A stretch of DNA of 53,903 nt, taken from contig DYDA01000002.1 of NCBI GenBank assembly GCA_020718105.1, forward strand, positions 1-53,903, read 5' to 3'. Position 1 is the stretch's first letter. Each line of letters begins with the position of its first letter. The notes under the pieces are model-generated. The model saw only the letters and a program-made list of their open reading frames with translations, was not told the origin of the DNA and did not search any database. Source of the stretch: Micavibrio sp. (GTDB lineage Bacteria; Pseudomonadota; Alphaproteobacteria; UBA9219). This document shows, in pieces, positions 25,177 through 36,199 of this stretch. Both the position numbers and the translations under genes were made by a program.

Positions 25177-26037
25177 TCAATTTTTAAGGCGCGTGCCGTG
25201 GGCAAACAGCCAATAAGCCACCGTGAACAGAACCAATGAAATGATCGCGAGCATTCCCGCCGAAGCCAGCAACAGAGCGTCCGAAGCGCCCGTGAAGCCA
25301 TAGCGAAACCCATCAATCATGTAAAAGAACGGGTTGAGGTATAACGCGCCGCGCCATGCGGGTGGCAGCTGGCTGGCGGAAAAAAACGTGCCTGATAAAA
25401 ACGTGGCGGGCGTGATGAAAAAACTTTGCGCCGCGCCCAGATGATCAAACTTATCGCCTAAAATCCCCGTCAAAAGCCCCATAAGCGAGAGCATCAACGA
25501 CCCCACCACGGCAAAGAAAAGCACAGCCCCAATAGAGTGAATAGCAACAGGCATCATCAGCATAAACGCGCCAAGACCCAACGCTCCGACAAGCACGCCT
25601 CGCACCACACCGCTGATCGTATAGGCAAGCGTTAGCTCAAGCGCTGAAAGAGGTGGCATAAGGATATCAACGATATTCCCTTGAAGCTTGGAAATAATCA
25701 TCGAGCTGGACGTCGTCATAAAGGCGCTTTGCGCCATCGCCATCATAATAAGGCCAGAGATCATAAACGACAGAAACGGGATGCCATTGATGGTTCGTGC
25801 GCCGCTGCCAAGCCCCACCGCAAAAACAGCATAAAAAAGAAACGTCATGACAAGCGGCGAGAGAATCGTTTGCGGCCAGATTTTCATAAACCGCATGATT
25901 TCTTTGACCGTCAACGTCCAAAGACCTCGCCCGTTAAAAGAGCCCAGCGCACGAGCAGGCACATACGCATCCTCCATGCGGAGAAGGTTGTCTTGTTCCT
26001 CTTGCTCTTCAATCAGTTTGCGACGCAACACGCGCAT
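25177..26037 (-). CDS. ABC-2 type transporter permease
   Basis: A 286-residue inner-membrane permease. After about 45 cytoplasmic residues it shows six hydrophobic segments with the ABC-2 pattern (TVKEIMRFMKIWPQTILSPL entry, then LNPFFYMIDGFRYGFTG near the C-terminus). This fits polysaccharide or drug exporter permeases of the NodJ/YadH kind. GGGAGG lies about 8 bases upstream of the ATG. No ATPase gene is adjacent, so its nucleotide-binding partner must be encoded elsewhere. obgE is upstream on the same strand. Confidence 0.88.
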   Translation of the reverse strand: MRVLRRKLIEEQEEQDNLLRMEDAYVPARALGSFNGRGLWTLTVKEIMRFMKIWPQTILSPLVMTFLFYAVFAVGLGSGARTINGIPFLSFMISGLIMMAMAQSAFMTTSSSMIISKLQGNIVDILMPPLSALELTLAYTISGVVRGVLVGALGLGAFMLMMPVAIHSIGAVLFFAVVGSLMLSLMGLLTGILGDKFDHLGAAQSFFITPATFLSGTFFSASQLPPAWRGALYLNPFFYMIDGFRYGFTGASDALLLASAGMLAIISLVLFTVAYWLFAHGTRLKN

Positions 26038-26099
26038 AAAGGAGCCTCCCTAGGGTTAAGGAAGTCTACCGCGTGATGGGGATGGGATAAAGGGGAAAA

Positions 26100-27321
<1,222 letters not shown>

Positions 27322-27323
27322 AC

Positions 27324-27581
27324 TTACGCTGCATCCGCTACAACGGAAACATACATACGTTCCTTGATTTCACGGAAAGCAACACGGCCATCAATCTTGG
27401 CGAAGATCGTATGATCCTTGCCGATGCCAACGTTCGTGCCGGGGTGATAGGTCGTGCCGCGCTGACGAATAATGATCGCGCCCGCCTTCGCGGCCTGACC
27501 ACCCGACAACTTCACGCCAAGACGACGGCCAGCGGTATCGCGACCATTGCGTGAGGAACCGCCTGCTTTTTTATGTGCCAT
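27324..27581 (-). CDS. rpmA: 50S ribosomal protein L27
   Basis: 85 residues, beginning [15 protein letters not shown] with the conserved mobile N-terminal tail that reaches the peptidyl-transferase centre, followed by LGVKLSGGQ and [15 protein letters not shown]. An AGGGAG ribosome-binding site is present. It lies between rplU and obgE. Confidence 0.97.
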   Translation of the reverse strand: MAHKKAGGSSRNGRDTAGRRLGVKLSGGQAAKAGAIIIRQRGTTYHPGTNVGIGKDHTIFAKIDGRVAFREIKERMYVSVVADAA

Positions 27582-27618
27582 AGTTTTTCTCCCTTAATCC
27601 GAAACCTTATTTCGCGCC

Positions 27619-27933
27619 TTACTTGGCTTTAATCGCCGTGACTTTAAGCACGGTGAAGCTTTGGCGATGGTTGAACTTGCGACGATAGTTTTGGCGACGC
27701 TTTTTCTTGAAGATAATAAGCTTGCCCGTGCGCTCTTGCGCGACGACTTCCGCCGTGACGGAAGCGCCAGCAACAAAGGGAGCCCCCATCGTTACCTTGC
27801 CATTATCACAAAGCATCAAAACTTCGTTCAAATCGATGGACTTGCCTGCTTCGGCATCCAATTTTTCGACTTGAAATGTATCACCTTGGGCAACTTTATA
27901 TTGTTTGCCGCCGGTCTTTACGACTGCGAACAT
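27619..27933 (-). CDS. rplU: 50S ribosomal protein L21
   Basis: 104 residues. The family features are [13 protein letters not shown] at the N-terminus and a basic C-terminal [16 protein letters not shown] segment that binds 23S rRNA. It is the first gene of rplU-rpmA-obgE. A TTGACA on the minus strand (28031-28036) is a possible -35 box, but the -10 is unclear. Confidence 0.97.
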   Translation of the reverse strand: MFAVVKTGGKQYKVAQGDTFQVEKLDAEAGKSIDLNEVLMLCDNGKVTMGAPFVAGASVTAEVVAQERTGKLIIFKKKRRQNYRRKFNHRQSFTVLKVTAIKAK

Positions 27934-28097
27934 CTTTTACCAGCCATTTCTGTATGTTAACAACAATCAGGTCGCGTCATCCAAGATGGGCGCCCCGTGG
28001 AAGCGCGTTTTTGCCGGATTCTCACCGTGATGTCAACAAGTCATTTGCTTGCGGCCATTGTTAACTTTATTAAGATTATCAAAGTCGTGACTTTTCC

Positions 28098-28126
28098 TTG
28101 AATTAGGGCTGGCGTGTGGGTTAATA
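28098..28126 (+). promoter_or_regulatory. Candidate sigma70-type promoter of the ferredoxin reductase gene
   Basis: TTGAAT (28098-28103) and TTAATA (28121-28126) are separated by exactly 17 bases, in the 283-base divergent spacer between rplU and the reductase, about 90 bases before the ATG. It was identified by eye only. Confidence 0.35.
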
Positions 28127-28189
28127 CCGCTGTCATGGCCATGGCCGCATGAATCTCGACTCGCGCTCTTCATCGGTTTATGGGGATAA

Positions 28190-29260
<1,071 letters not shown>

Positions 29261-29281
29261 CAAAAACGCAAAGAGAGAACG

Positions 29282-29596
29282 ATGCACATTTATTGTACGG
29301 ATATAGAAGGCAAGGTCAACGAACTCCCCGCGACCGAGGAGTGGAGCGTGATGGAAATTATTCGCGAAGGCGGCATCGCCATGCTGGCTCAATGCGGCGG
29401 ATCATGCGCTTGCGCAACATGCCACGTTTATGTTGATCCTGCCTGGAAGGATAAGATTCCTCCCGCGGGCGAAGAAGAAATTGGCATGCTGGACGGCGCG
29501 TTTGAAGTGACGGCGGATTCGCGGTTGGCGTGTCAGATTTTCTTTACGAAGGAATTGGATGGCCTCAAAGTTACTCTTGCCAATGGATCCATGTAA
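29282..29596 (+). CDS. 2Fe-2S ferredoxin (adrenodoxin/FdVI type)
   Basis: 104 residues. The cluster ligands are Cys38, Cys44, Cys47 and Cys84 in CGGSCACATCH and RLACQI. An extra Cys42 sits in the loop. Alphaproteobacterial FdVI-type proteins carry electrons for iron-sulfur cluster assembly or P450/oxygenase systems; the adjacent reductase suggests a dedicated NADPH-to-ferredoxin chain. The stop TAA shares its last base with the next gene's ATG (TAATG). Confidence 0.94.
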   Translation: MHIYCTDIEGKVNELPATEEWSVMEIIREGGIAMLAQCGGSCACATCHVYVDPAWKDKIPPAGEEEIGMLDGAFEVTADSRLACQIFFTKELDGLKVTLANGSM

Positions 29597-29913
29597 TGTT
29601 GCTTGACGACCTTCAACAGCGTTATGGTCTTTATGTCACCGAATTGGTGAGGCAAGCTTTGACGCTGGAGGAATTCCATCGCCTTGAGATCGAAGAATTG
29701 GTCACGTATTTTGAATTGAAGGCCGAGCGCACTTACGAAGAGTACCGACGGCATCAAAAGACGCCCCATCCTTCGGAAAGCCCAACAGGATCAAAAGACA
29801 ATTATTTAGAGATTTTGCACCGCCGTTGGCAACAATCCGAAGAAATGGCGCAGACCGTCCTTTCCGCCGAAAAGGACTATTACGAATCCACCGCCCGCGC
29901 TCTTGAGGCTTAA
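29596..29913 (+). CDS. Small hypothetical protein coupled to ferredoxin
   Basis: 105 residues from the ATG at 29596; the frame opens earlier, but only inside the ferredoxin gene. It begins MLLDDLQQRYGLYVTELVRQ. It is almost wholly helical, acidic and rich in Glu, Leu and Tyr, with a central break at about 57-66 (HPSESPTGS). It has no signal, membrane segment or cysteine, and no domain I recognise. The TAATG junction implies translational coupling, so the product may act with the ferredoxin/reductase pair. It converges on purB with a 21-base gap. Confidence 0.7.
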   Translation: MLLDDLQQRYGLYVTELVRQALTLEEFHRLEIEELVTYFELKAERTYEEYRRHQKTPHPSESPTGSKDNYLEILHRRWQQSEEMAQTVLSAEKDYYESTARALEA

Positions 29914-29934
29914 GGGCTTATCAAAAAAGAGAGC

Positions 29935-31248
29935 CTACTTCACCGCCAAGACCCGTTTCCATATTTTGCGGGCGTGGCGCGTGTAGTATTTCAAATCAAA
30001 ACAAGCCTTCAGCGTTTTTGAATCAATTTTCTTTTGAATGATCGGATCGGCCTTGATGCGCTCTTCGAATGAGGCATGCTTTCCTGATTGAATATCGTCC
30101 CAAACCTTCATCGCGGTGCTTTGTACAAGGGCGTAAGAATCTTCACGGCTCATGCCTGCTTGGGTGAGCGCCAGCAAAACGCGTTGTGAGAAATAAAGCC
30201 CCCCCAACGATTCCAAATTGGTTTTGACACGGTCTTTATAAATTACCATGCCATCGATCAAACCGCTTAGGCGGGCAAGAGCAAAATCCAAAGCGATGGT
30301 GGCGTCCGGCGCAAAGACGCGTTCCACAGACGAATGCGAAATGTCGCGCTCATGCCACAAGGCGACGTTTTCCATCGCAGGCGTAACGGCGGCGCGAACA
30401 ACGCGGGCAAGGCCTGTCAGGTTTTCAGCCAGAATGGGGTTGCGCTTATGCGGCATGGCGCTAGAGCCCTTTTGCCCTTTGGCGAAAGGCTCCTCGGCCT
30501 CGCGCACTTCGCTGCGTTGCAGATGGCGCATTTCAATCGCGAAATTTTCGATGGATGCGGCAATCACGCCCATCGTGGCGAAAAATATGGCGTGGCGATC
30601 ACGTGGAATGACTTGGGTTGAAATAGGCTCAACCATCAGATCCATTTTCTTGGCAATATGAGCCTCAACGCGAGGGTCAACGGTGGCGAAGCTCCCCACA
30701 GGGCCAGAGATCGCGCACATCGCAATTTCCTGCCTTGCGGCTATCATGCGCTTTTTCGCCCGCGCAAAGGCGGCGTAATGGCTGGCAAGCTTAATACCAA
30801 AACTGGTCGGTTCGGCATGAATGCCATGACTGCGCCCAATGGTGGGAAGATCAATGGTTTCGTCCACCCGCTTTTTTAATGCCGAAAGAACTCTCTCAAG
30901 CCCCTCAATCAACAGATCGGCGGCTTGCTTCATTTGAACGGAGAGCGTGGTGTCCAGTATATCGCTGGACGTCATGCCTTGATGCACAAAACGAGCATCG
31001 GGGCCGATAGAGGCCGCCAAGTCGGTCAAAAACGCCAAAACGTCGTGGCGTGTCGTTTTTTCAATCTCATCAATGCGGGCGATGTCCCACTTGCCCTTTT
31101 TCCAAACGGCTTTGGCCGCAGAGGCAGGAATGATGCCAAGGTCAGCTTGCGCATCACAAGCATGGGCTTCAATTTCAAACCAGATACGAAACCTGTTCTC
31201 AGGCTCCCATATCTGCGTCATCTGAGGACGCGCATAACGAGGGATCAT
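29935..31248 (-). CDS. purB: Adenylosuccinate lyase
   Basis: A 437-residue fumarase/aspartase-superfamily enzyme acting twice in purine synthesis (SAICAR to AICAR and adenylosuccinate to AMP). The signature loop is GSSAMPHKRNP; SxxMxxKxNP holds the catalytic serine. TSSDILDTTLS and GRSHGIHAEPTSFG are also typical. The length is normal. A lipoprotein gene ends 6 bases upstream on the same strand. Confidence 0.96.
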   Translation of the reverse strand: MIPRYARPQMTQIWEPENRFRIWFEIEAHACDAQADLGIIPASAAKAVWKKGKWDIARIDEIEKTTRHDVLAFLTDLAASIGPDARFVHQGMTSSDILDTTLSVQMKQAADLLIEGLERVLSALKKRVDETIDLPTIGRSHGIHAEPTSFGIKLASHYAAFARAKKRMIAARQEIAMCAISGPVGSFATVDPRVEAHIAKKMDLMVEPISTQVIPRDRHAIFFATMGVIAASIENFAIEMRHLQRSEVREAEEPFAKGQKGSSAMPHKRNPILAENLTGLARVVRAAVTPAMENVALWHERDISHSSVERVFAPDATIALDFALARLSGLIDGMVIYKDRVKTNLESLGGLYFSQRVLLALTQAGMSREDSYALVQSTAMKVWDDIQSGKHASFEERIKADPIIQKKIDSKTLKACFDLKYYTRHARKIWKRVLAVK

Positions 31249-31254
31249 AGGCGC

Positions 31255-31653
31255 TTATTCCGTTGTCGCTGCTGCGCAAAGAGCGCCGCCACCCGCTAAA
31301 GGCATGCGACCGGAGCAAGAGGTGACCTCCCACCCGCGCGCGCGCATACATTCGGCAACGACCAGACTGGGGCGCTGCATACATTCGCCGCCGCCGCCTT
31401 TAATCGTCCTAACAATACCGGTTTCAACGTAGCGCTGTTTTTCTGGTTGAAATTGAACAAGCTCTGGCTGCGGGACGTTCGCCGGATAAATGCCGCAACC
31501 GCATTGGCTAAGATCAAAATCCAATTTCCTTTGCGCTTTTTCAAGCGGCATCATGATGTTCGGCTCACTGATCGGGCGCCAGAACTCAGCGGTAGAACCC
31601 GTGCAGGCGACAAGAGTCAAAACAGCCAAAAGACCGAGAAGAGAACGACGCAT
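31255..31653 (-). CDS. Small predicted lipoprotein
   Basis: 132 residues from the ATG at 31653, chosen because it opens a clean lipoprotein signal (MRRSLLGLLAVLTLVAC, Cys17) and follows a GGGGG purine run; the frame extends 27 codons upstream without support. The mature part is cysteine-rich (CGCG, then CMQRPSLVVAECMRARGW), with Trp and Arg residues but no known domain. It is probably an outer-membrane or periplasmic lipoprotein. purB follows after 6 bases. Confidence 0.7.
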   Translation of the reverse strand: MRRSLLGLLAVLTLVACTGSTAEFWRPISEPNIMMPLEKAQRKLDFDLSQCGCGIYPANVPQPELVQFQPEKQRYVETGIVRTIKGGGGECMQRPSLVVAECMRARGWEVTSCSGRMPLAGGGALCAAATTE

Positions 31654-31802
31654 AGAAAACCCCCTGTTATATCCAGCCCCTACTATCAGCGAAAAGAGAC
31701 CGAATCGCAAGCGCTGAACAACAAAAAACGACACAAACCCTCTTTTTTCTTATGTCGTTTTGCTTAATTTATGGTGAAGAACCCGCGTTTTTTTAAGAGG
31801 GC

Positions 31803-32924
31803 TTATCCTTCTTGTAACGCAGCGGCATAGGCTTGCCCCAAGGCAATGGCGGTATCGCCAACAGGTAATTGCTTGGGCAACAAGGGGGTAAGACCAGCCT
31901 CCGTTAATTCACGCACGACCAAATCGCGAAGAATCTGATTAAGGAAACAGCCGCCGCATAAGGCAACCTCGCGCAGGCCTGTTTGCGCAGCGGCTTGCCG
32001 TGTCCAATCGACCAGCGCCGCCGCCAAGGTTCCATGGAAAAGACTTGCCGCCTCTTCTGTGGTTAAGGCCGCGTGCTTACTATCAGCAAGACGCGCCAGT
32101 AAAGGCCGCACATCAAGAATAAGCCCTTTGCTTTTTTCTATGCGCCAGCCATCAGGATCAACCAGAGCCGCGCCTTGCCTTTGCGCCGCTAACGTCTCCA
32201 GCATCATGGGAGCCTCCCCCTCAAACGAGGCGATAGGCATAACATCAAGCAACCCGCACGCCGCATCAAACAGACGCCCTGCGCTGCTGGTCAGGGGCGC
32301 GTTAAGCCCATGGTCCATCATAAGGGCCAGCTGCGCTGCGCCCGCAAAAGCGCCATAGCGCAAGGCAATCTCGCCTCCCCGCCCCATCGCCCACAGCGCC
32401 GCCGCGCCCATGCGCCAAGGCTGCCGCGCCGCGCTATCGCCCCCCGCCTGATGAAGGGGGAATAGGTGGCCAAGGCGCATAAAGCCATCGCCCTTTACCT
32501 GTAAAAGTTCTCCGCCCCATGCCTCATTCTTTTCGCCAAGGCCAAAGCCATCCAAAGTAAGCGCCAAAAGAGGATGCGTGATTCCATGTTCGGCCATCAC
32601 GGCAGCGGCATGAGCATGGTGATGCTGGACACTTATTGTTTTAAAACCGCTGGCAAGCGCCCAACGCGTACAGGGAAAATCGGGATGAAGATCATGGGCA
32701 AACGCCACAGGTTTTTCCCGCGCCATCGCGATCATCGCTTGCGCCGTTTCCTCAAACCGCAAAATTGCGTCCGCCGAGTCAAGAGAGCCGTTTTCGCGAC
32801 TGATCCACGCCTCATCGCCCTGTATAAGGCACAAGGCGTTCTTTAAAAAAGCCCCCACGCCAAGGACAGGCGGCAGGCGCCTTGCCAAAGGAATGACACA
32901 TTGAATAAAGGAATCATCAGACAT
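31803..32924 (-). CDS. Stand-alone HypF C-terminal (Kae1-like) carbamoyltransferase domain protein
   Basis: A 373-residue protein resembling only the C-terminal half of HypF, the carbamoyltransferase for [NiFe]-hydrogenase cyanide ligands. Shared features are HHHAHAA (metal-binding histidines), LDGFGLGEKNEAWGGELL, LCGGCFLNQIL and ALGQAYA. HypF is normally about 750 residues, with acylphosphatase, zinc-finger and YrdC domains ahead of this one; here they are absent and no frame upstream encodes them. The usual NDGG near the end reads VGDTA. No hydrogenase genes are present. It may be a specialised carbamoyl- or nucleotidyl-transfer enzyme. The neighbours are ftsY upstream and a lipoprotein downstream. 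Confidence 0.75.
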   Translation of the reverse strand: MSDDSFIQCVIPLARRLPPVLGVGAFLKNALCLIQGDEAWISRENGSLDSADAILRFEETAQAMIAMAREKPVAFAHDLHPDFPCTRWALASGFKTISVQHHHAHAAAVMAEHGITHPLLALTLDGFGLGEKNEAWGGELLQVKGDGFMRLGHLFPLHQAGGDSAARQPWRMGAAALWAMGRGGEIALRYGAFAGAAQLALMMDHGLNAPLTSSAGRLFDAACGLLDVMPIASFEGEAPMMLETLAAQRQGAALVDPDGWRIEKSKGLILDVRPLLARLADSKHAALTTEEAASLFHGTLAAALVDWTRQAAAQTGLREVALCGGCFLNQILRDLVVRELTEAGLTPLLPKQLPVGDTAIALGQAYAAALQEG

Positions 32925-32948
32925 ACAGGCAGAGTCCTTTTTTGATTC

Positions 32949-33878
32949 TCATCCCTCAATTCCCATCAACGAGCGCGCAAAATCAGCAGCGTTAAACGGC
33001 TGCAAATCCTCCACGCCCTCACCCACGCCGATGGCATTGATAGGCATTTTAAACCGCTCTGCAAGCGCAACCAGCACACCGCCCTTGGCGCTGCCATCCA
33101 GCTTTGTCAGCACAAGCCCCGTCACGTCCGTCATGGCGCTAAACACTTCGACTTGCGCAAGGGCGTTTTGTCCCGTCGTCGCATCCAAAACGAGAAGTGT
33201 CGCATGAGGCGCTTGCGGATCGACCTTTTTAATCACGCGGCTGATTTTGGAAAGCTCTTGCATCAAATCATTCTTGTTATGCAATCTCCCCGCCGTATCG
33301 ATGAGAACAACATCCACGTTCTCGCGCTTTGCTTTCTCCAAAGCCTGATAGGCCAAAGCCGCTGCGTCGCTACCTGACGCGCCCTCTATAACCTCACACC
33401 CCGTCCTCTCGCCCCATACTTGCAATTGAGCAACCGCCGCTGCGCGAAACGTATCACCCGCGACCATCATCACGTTCAGGTTTTGCGAACGGAAAAGACT
33501 GGCCATCTTGCCAATCGTTGTGGTCTTGCCCGCGCCATTGACACCAACCATTAAAACAACGAACGGCCTTTTGCTTTCGTCGCGCACCAAAGGTTTGGCG
33601 CAAGGCTCCAGCAGCGCCGCAATCTGCACGGCCAAAGCTTCCTTCACCTCTTGATCCGCAATCTCTTTGCCAAAGCGGCTTTTACCAAAGTCAGCAACCA
33701 GCCGCGCCGCAACGGCGGGGCCAAGATCGGCGGCGATCAAAAGCTCTTCCAACTCTTCAAGAACTTCGGCATCTAAACGGCGCTTGGTGAAAAGCCCCGT
33801 GATCCCCTCCCCGATTTTCGCGCTAGAGCGCGTCAGCCCGCCGCGTAGCCGCTCCAACCATCCTGTTTTCTCACTCAT
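32949..33878 (-). CDS. ftsY: Signal recognition particle receptor FtsY
   Basis: 309 residues from the ATG at 33878 (GGAG seven bases upstream; a TTG one codon earlier is less likely). This is the NG-domain GTPase that docks SRP at the membrane. G1 is GVNGAGKTTTIGKMA (Lys118), followed by DTAGRLHNKNDLM, TKLDGSAKGG and GVGEGVEDLQPF. The long acidic A domain of E. coli FtsY is absent, as is usual in alphaproteobacteria. Confidence 0.96.
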   Translation of the reverse strand: MSEKTGWLERLRGGLTRSSAKIGEGITGLFTKRRLDAEVLEELEELLIAADLGPAVAARLVADFGKSRFGKEIADQEVKEALAVQIAALLEPCAKPLVRDESKRPFVVLMVGVNGAGKTTTIGKMASLFRSQNLNVMMVAGDTFRAAAVAQLQVWGERTGCEVIEGASGSDAAALAYQALEKAKRENVDVVLIDTAGRLHNKNDLMQELSKISRVIKKVDPQAPHATLLVLDATTGQNALAQVEVFSAMTDVTGLVLTKLDGSAKGGVLVALAERFKMPINAIGVGEGVEDLQPFNAADFARSLMGIEG

Positions 33879-33939
33879 CAAAATACTCCATCAGTCGAAA
33901 ACATCATAACAAAGCGCTGTATTGCCGTCTTTCCTATTC

Positions 33940-34001
33940 CGTCATTGCGAGCGCAGCGAAGCTGGATCGCCACGTCGGCCTATGGCCTCCTCGCGATGAC
34001 G
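33940..34001. repeat. REP-like palindrome of a third type (family C)
   Basis: CGTCATTGCGAG at 33940-33951 pairs with CTCGCGATGACG at 33990-34001 (11 of 12). The core GCGCAGCGAAGC differs from family A. It sits in the mtaB-ftsY spacer, downstream of mtaB's coding end and upstream of ftsY. Confidence 0.7.
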
Positions 34002-34040
34002 ATAATGGAAAAAAATAATATAAAAAGGCAATAATCATGC

Positions 34041-35318
34041 TCATCCTAAAACACGCGCTTTCAAAACAGCTTCATCCCTTTCCAAAACATCAACCTCGAT
34101 CACGCTGCCCACCGTGGCCGCAGCCTCAAGCCGCACTTCGGCAAAAGTCGGCGTGCGGGCCAGCATCGGTTGTTCGACATGCACCGCCATGCGCTGCCCA
34201 ACAAGACCGTCCAAGTGACGGATCATAGCAGCCTGCCCGACTTGCCGCAAACGCGCGGCGCGCGCGCGGCGCACCTCCATCGGCTCATGCGGCATCTTAG
34301 CGGCGGGCGTTCCAACCCGCGCAGAATAGGGGAAAACGTGCAGCCACGTCAGGCCTAATTCTTCCACAAGGGCAAGCGTGTTTTCGAACATTGCCTCTGT
34401 CTCGGTTGGAAAGCCCGCGATCAAATCCGCGCCGAAAACAATGGCGGGACGCGCTTCCCGCGCCCGCTTGCACAGCGCCCGCAAATCCTTGGCCCTATGC
34501 CGCCGCGCCATGCGTTTAAGCACTGTGTCATCGCCCGCCTGCAAGCTTAAATGCCAATGCGGCATAAGGCGAGGCTCATGCTCTAACAGCCACCATAAAT
34601 CCTCATCAATCGCGGCAGGATCCAACGAGGATAACCTCAATCTTTTAAGAGAGGGAACCGCCGTCAAAACCTCACGCACCATCGCGCCAAGCGTCGGTTT
34701 ATACGCTAAATCCGCGCCATAGGACGTGATATCCACGCCCGCCAAAACGATTTCGGGAAAACCACCTTCCGCCAGCGTTTGCGTTTGCTTGATAATTGAC
34801 TCAACCGCGACCGAGCGCGAGGCGCCGCGCCCATAAGGAATGATGCAATAGGTGCAGCGATGATCGCAGCCATTTTGCACCTGAATAAAACCGCGAGTCA
34901 GCCCGCCCGCAAAATCATGCACAAGCGGCGCAAACGCGTGATCGGCACACTGAATGGGCGCGACTTGAACACGCGCCCTATCCAGAGCGACATACGTGTC
35001 GGCCTTCAACTTTTCATGATTGCCAATAACGTGATCAACCTCATCCAGCGCGGCATAGCGTTCGGGATGAATTTGCGCCGCGCAGCCCGTCACGATAATT
35101 TTAGCCTTTGGATTCTGTCGCCGCGCCTTGCGGATTGCTTGCCGCGCTTGCCTCTCGGCCTCTGCCGTCACGGCGCACGTGTTAATCAGAACGACATCGC
35201 CAAGCCCTGCTTGCCGCGCAAGACTTCGCATGACTTCGGACTCATAAGTGTTGAGCCGACAGCCAAACGTGATGATGTCAACAGTATCCGTCATAGAAAT
35301 CGCATAGGGAAGCGCCAT
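34041..35318 (-). CDS. mtaB: tRNA (N6-L-threonylcarbamoyladenosine-37-C2) methylthiotransferase MtaB
   Basis: A 425-residue radical-SAM methylthiotransferase. The N-terminal UPF0004 domain opens with TFGCRLNTYESE and carries further cluster cysteines. The radical SAM cluster CxxxCxxC is in CDHRCTYCIIPYGRG, and a C-terminal TRAM-like part closes the protein. The N-terminal CRLN form (rather than CQMN) is typical of MtaB, not MiaB. I chose the ATG at 35318 because of an upstream GGAAGA; an internal ATG at 35294 is the alternative. The start lies 8 bases after the DUF4167 gene. Confidence 0.9.
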   Translation of the reverse strand: MALPYAISMTDTVDIITFGCRLNTYESEVMRSLARQAGLGDVVLINTCAVTAEAERQARQAIRKARRQNPKAKIIVTGCAAQIHPERYAALDEVDHVIGNHEKLKADTYVALDRARVQVAPIQCADHAFAPLVHDFAGGLTRGFIQVQNGCDHRCTYCIIPYGRGASRSVAVESIIKQTQTLAEGGFPEIVLAGVDITSYGADLAYKPTLGAMVREVLTAVPSLKRLRLSSLDPAAIDEDLWWLLEHEPRLMPHWHLSLQAGDDTVLKRMARRHRAKDLRALCKRAREARPAIVFGADLIAGFPTETEAMFENTLALVEELGLTWLHVFPYSARVGTPAAKMPHEPMEVRRARAARLRQVGQAAMIRHLDGLVGQRMAVHVEQPMLARTPTFAEVRLEAAATVGSVIEVDVLERDEAVLKARVLG

Positions 35319-35326
35319 CAAGGCGC

Positions 35327-35992
35327 TTATCTTCCTGCTACAAGTGTCTGCGGATTAGACCCCGACTCATCGTCATCGCTGGAGAATAAGGTGCTAACGG
35401 GCGGAGGGGTGCGGCGCGTTACTTCAGCCTGCGGCATGCCTTCCGGCTCACCCACAGGGCTGATTGTCTGCGTTATCGGTTGAGGTTGCGCTGTGGCAGA
35501 AGACGCTTGTGGAACAGGCGCGTTAGGCGATCCCTTACCTTCTGGTGTATAATAGTTCGAAGGCATATCGGGTTGCGAGCCAAAAGGCGGTTGAGCCGCC
35601 GCCACGCCGCCGCGCTGATGTTTTTGTTCTGCCTGCGTGGCCTCTTCAATCGCTTCCGTCACGCGGTAGTAATGCTCGGCATGCTGCAAATAGCTTTCAG
35701 CCATGACGCGGTCGCCCGCGCTGGTCGCATCACGCGCCAAAGACTGATACTTTTCATAAACCTGCCACGCATTGCCGCGCACGCGCACATCGGGGCCATT
35801 GCTGTCAAAGGATTGATGCCGCAGCGATGCCGCCGAACGGTTGCGGTTATCGCCGCGCATAGAATTGCCGGAAGATTGGCGGCTTTCATTGCCGCCATTG
35901 CCCCCGTTGTTGCTGCCACTGCTAGGGTGGCGGCTACGCGGACGACGCGTGCCAGAACTGGGTTGCCTCATGCTATGATTTCTCTCGTTCAT
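35327..35992 (-). CDS. DUF4167 domain-containing protein
   Basis: 221 residues. The N-terminus is disordered and rich in Arg, Ser, Asn and Gly. A conserved helical core of about 75 residues (VRGNAWQVYEKYQSLARDAT, DRVMAESYLQHAEHYYR) matches DUF4167, an alphaproteobacterial family. A Pro/Gln/Ala-rich tail follows. The basic N-terminus suggests nucleic-acid or ribosome contact, but the function is unknown. It is probably co-transcribed with mtaB. Confidence 0.88.
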   Translation of the reverse strand: MNERNHSMRQPSSGTRRPRSRHPSSGSNNGGNGGNESRQSSGNSMRGDNRNRSAASLRHQSFDSNGPDVRVRGNAWQVYEKYQSLARDATSAGDRVMAESYLQHAEHYYRVTEAIEEATQAEQKHQRGGVAAAQPPFGSQPDMPSNYYTPEGKGSPNAPVPQASSATAQPQPITQTISPVGEPEGMPQAEVTRRTPPPVSTLFSSDDDESGSNPQTLVAGR

Positions 35993-36199
35993 TTTTTCTC
36001 TGCTGTCTTTCTAACTTGTTGTTTTTAAAAAAAGGGGAGCCACGATCATTCTTTCGCGCTCCAACGGCTCTCTCTTTTGGCCGCAGGGCATTCGTCATTT
36101 TCGTTGACGAGCCTTACAAGTAGTCTCCTTCTTAATCTTTTCAGACCGACAGAACAACCCCTTTTTTTAACCTTATTTAAAAAAGAAAGGGGATTGGGG

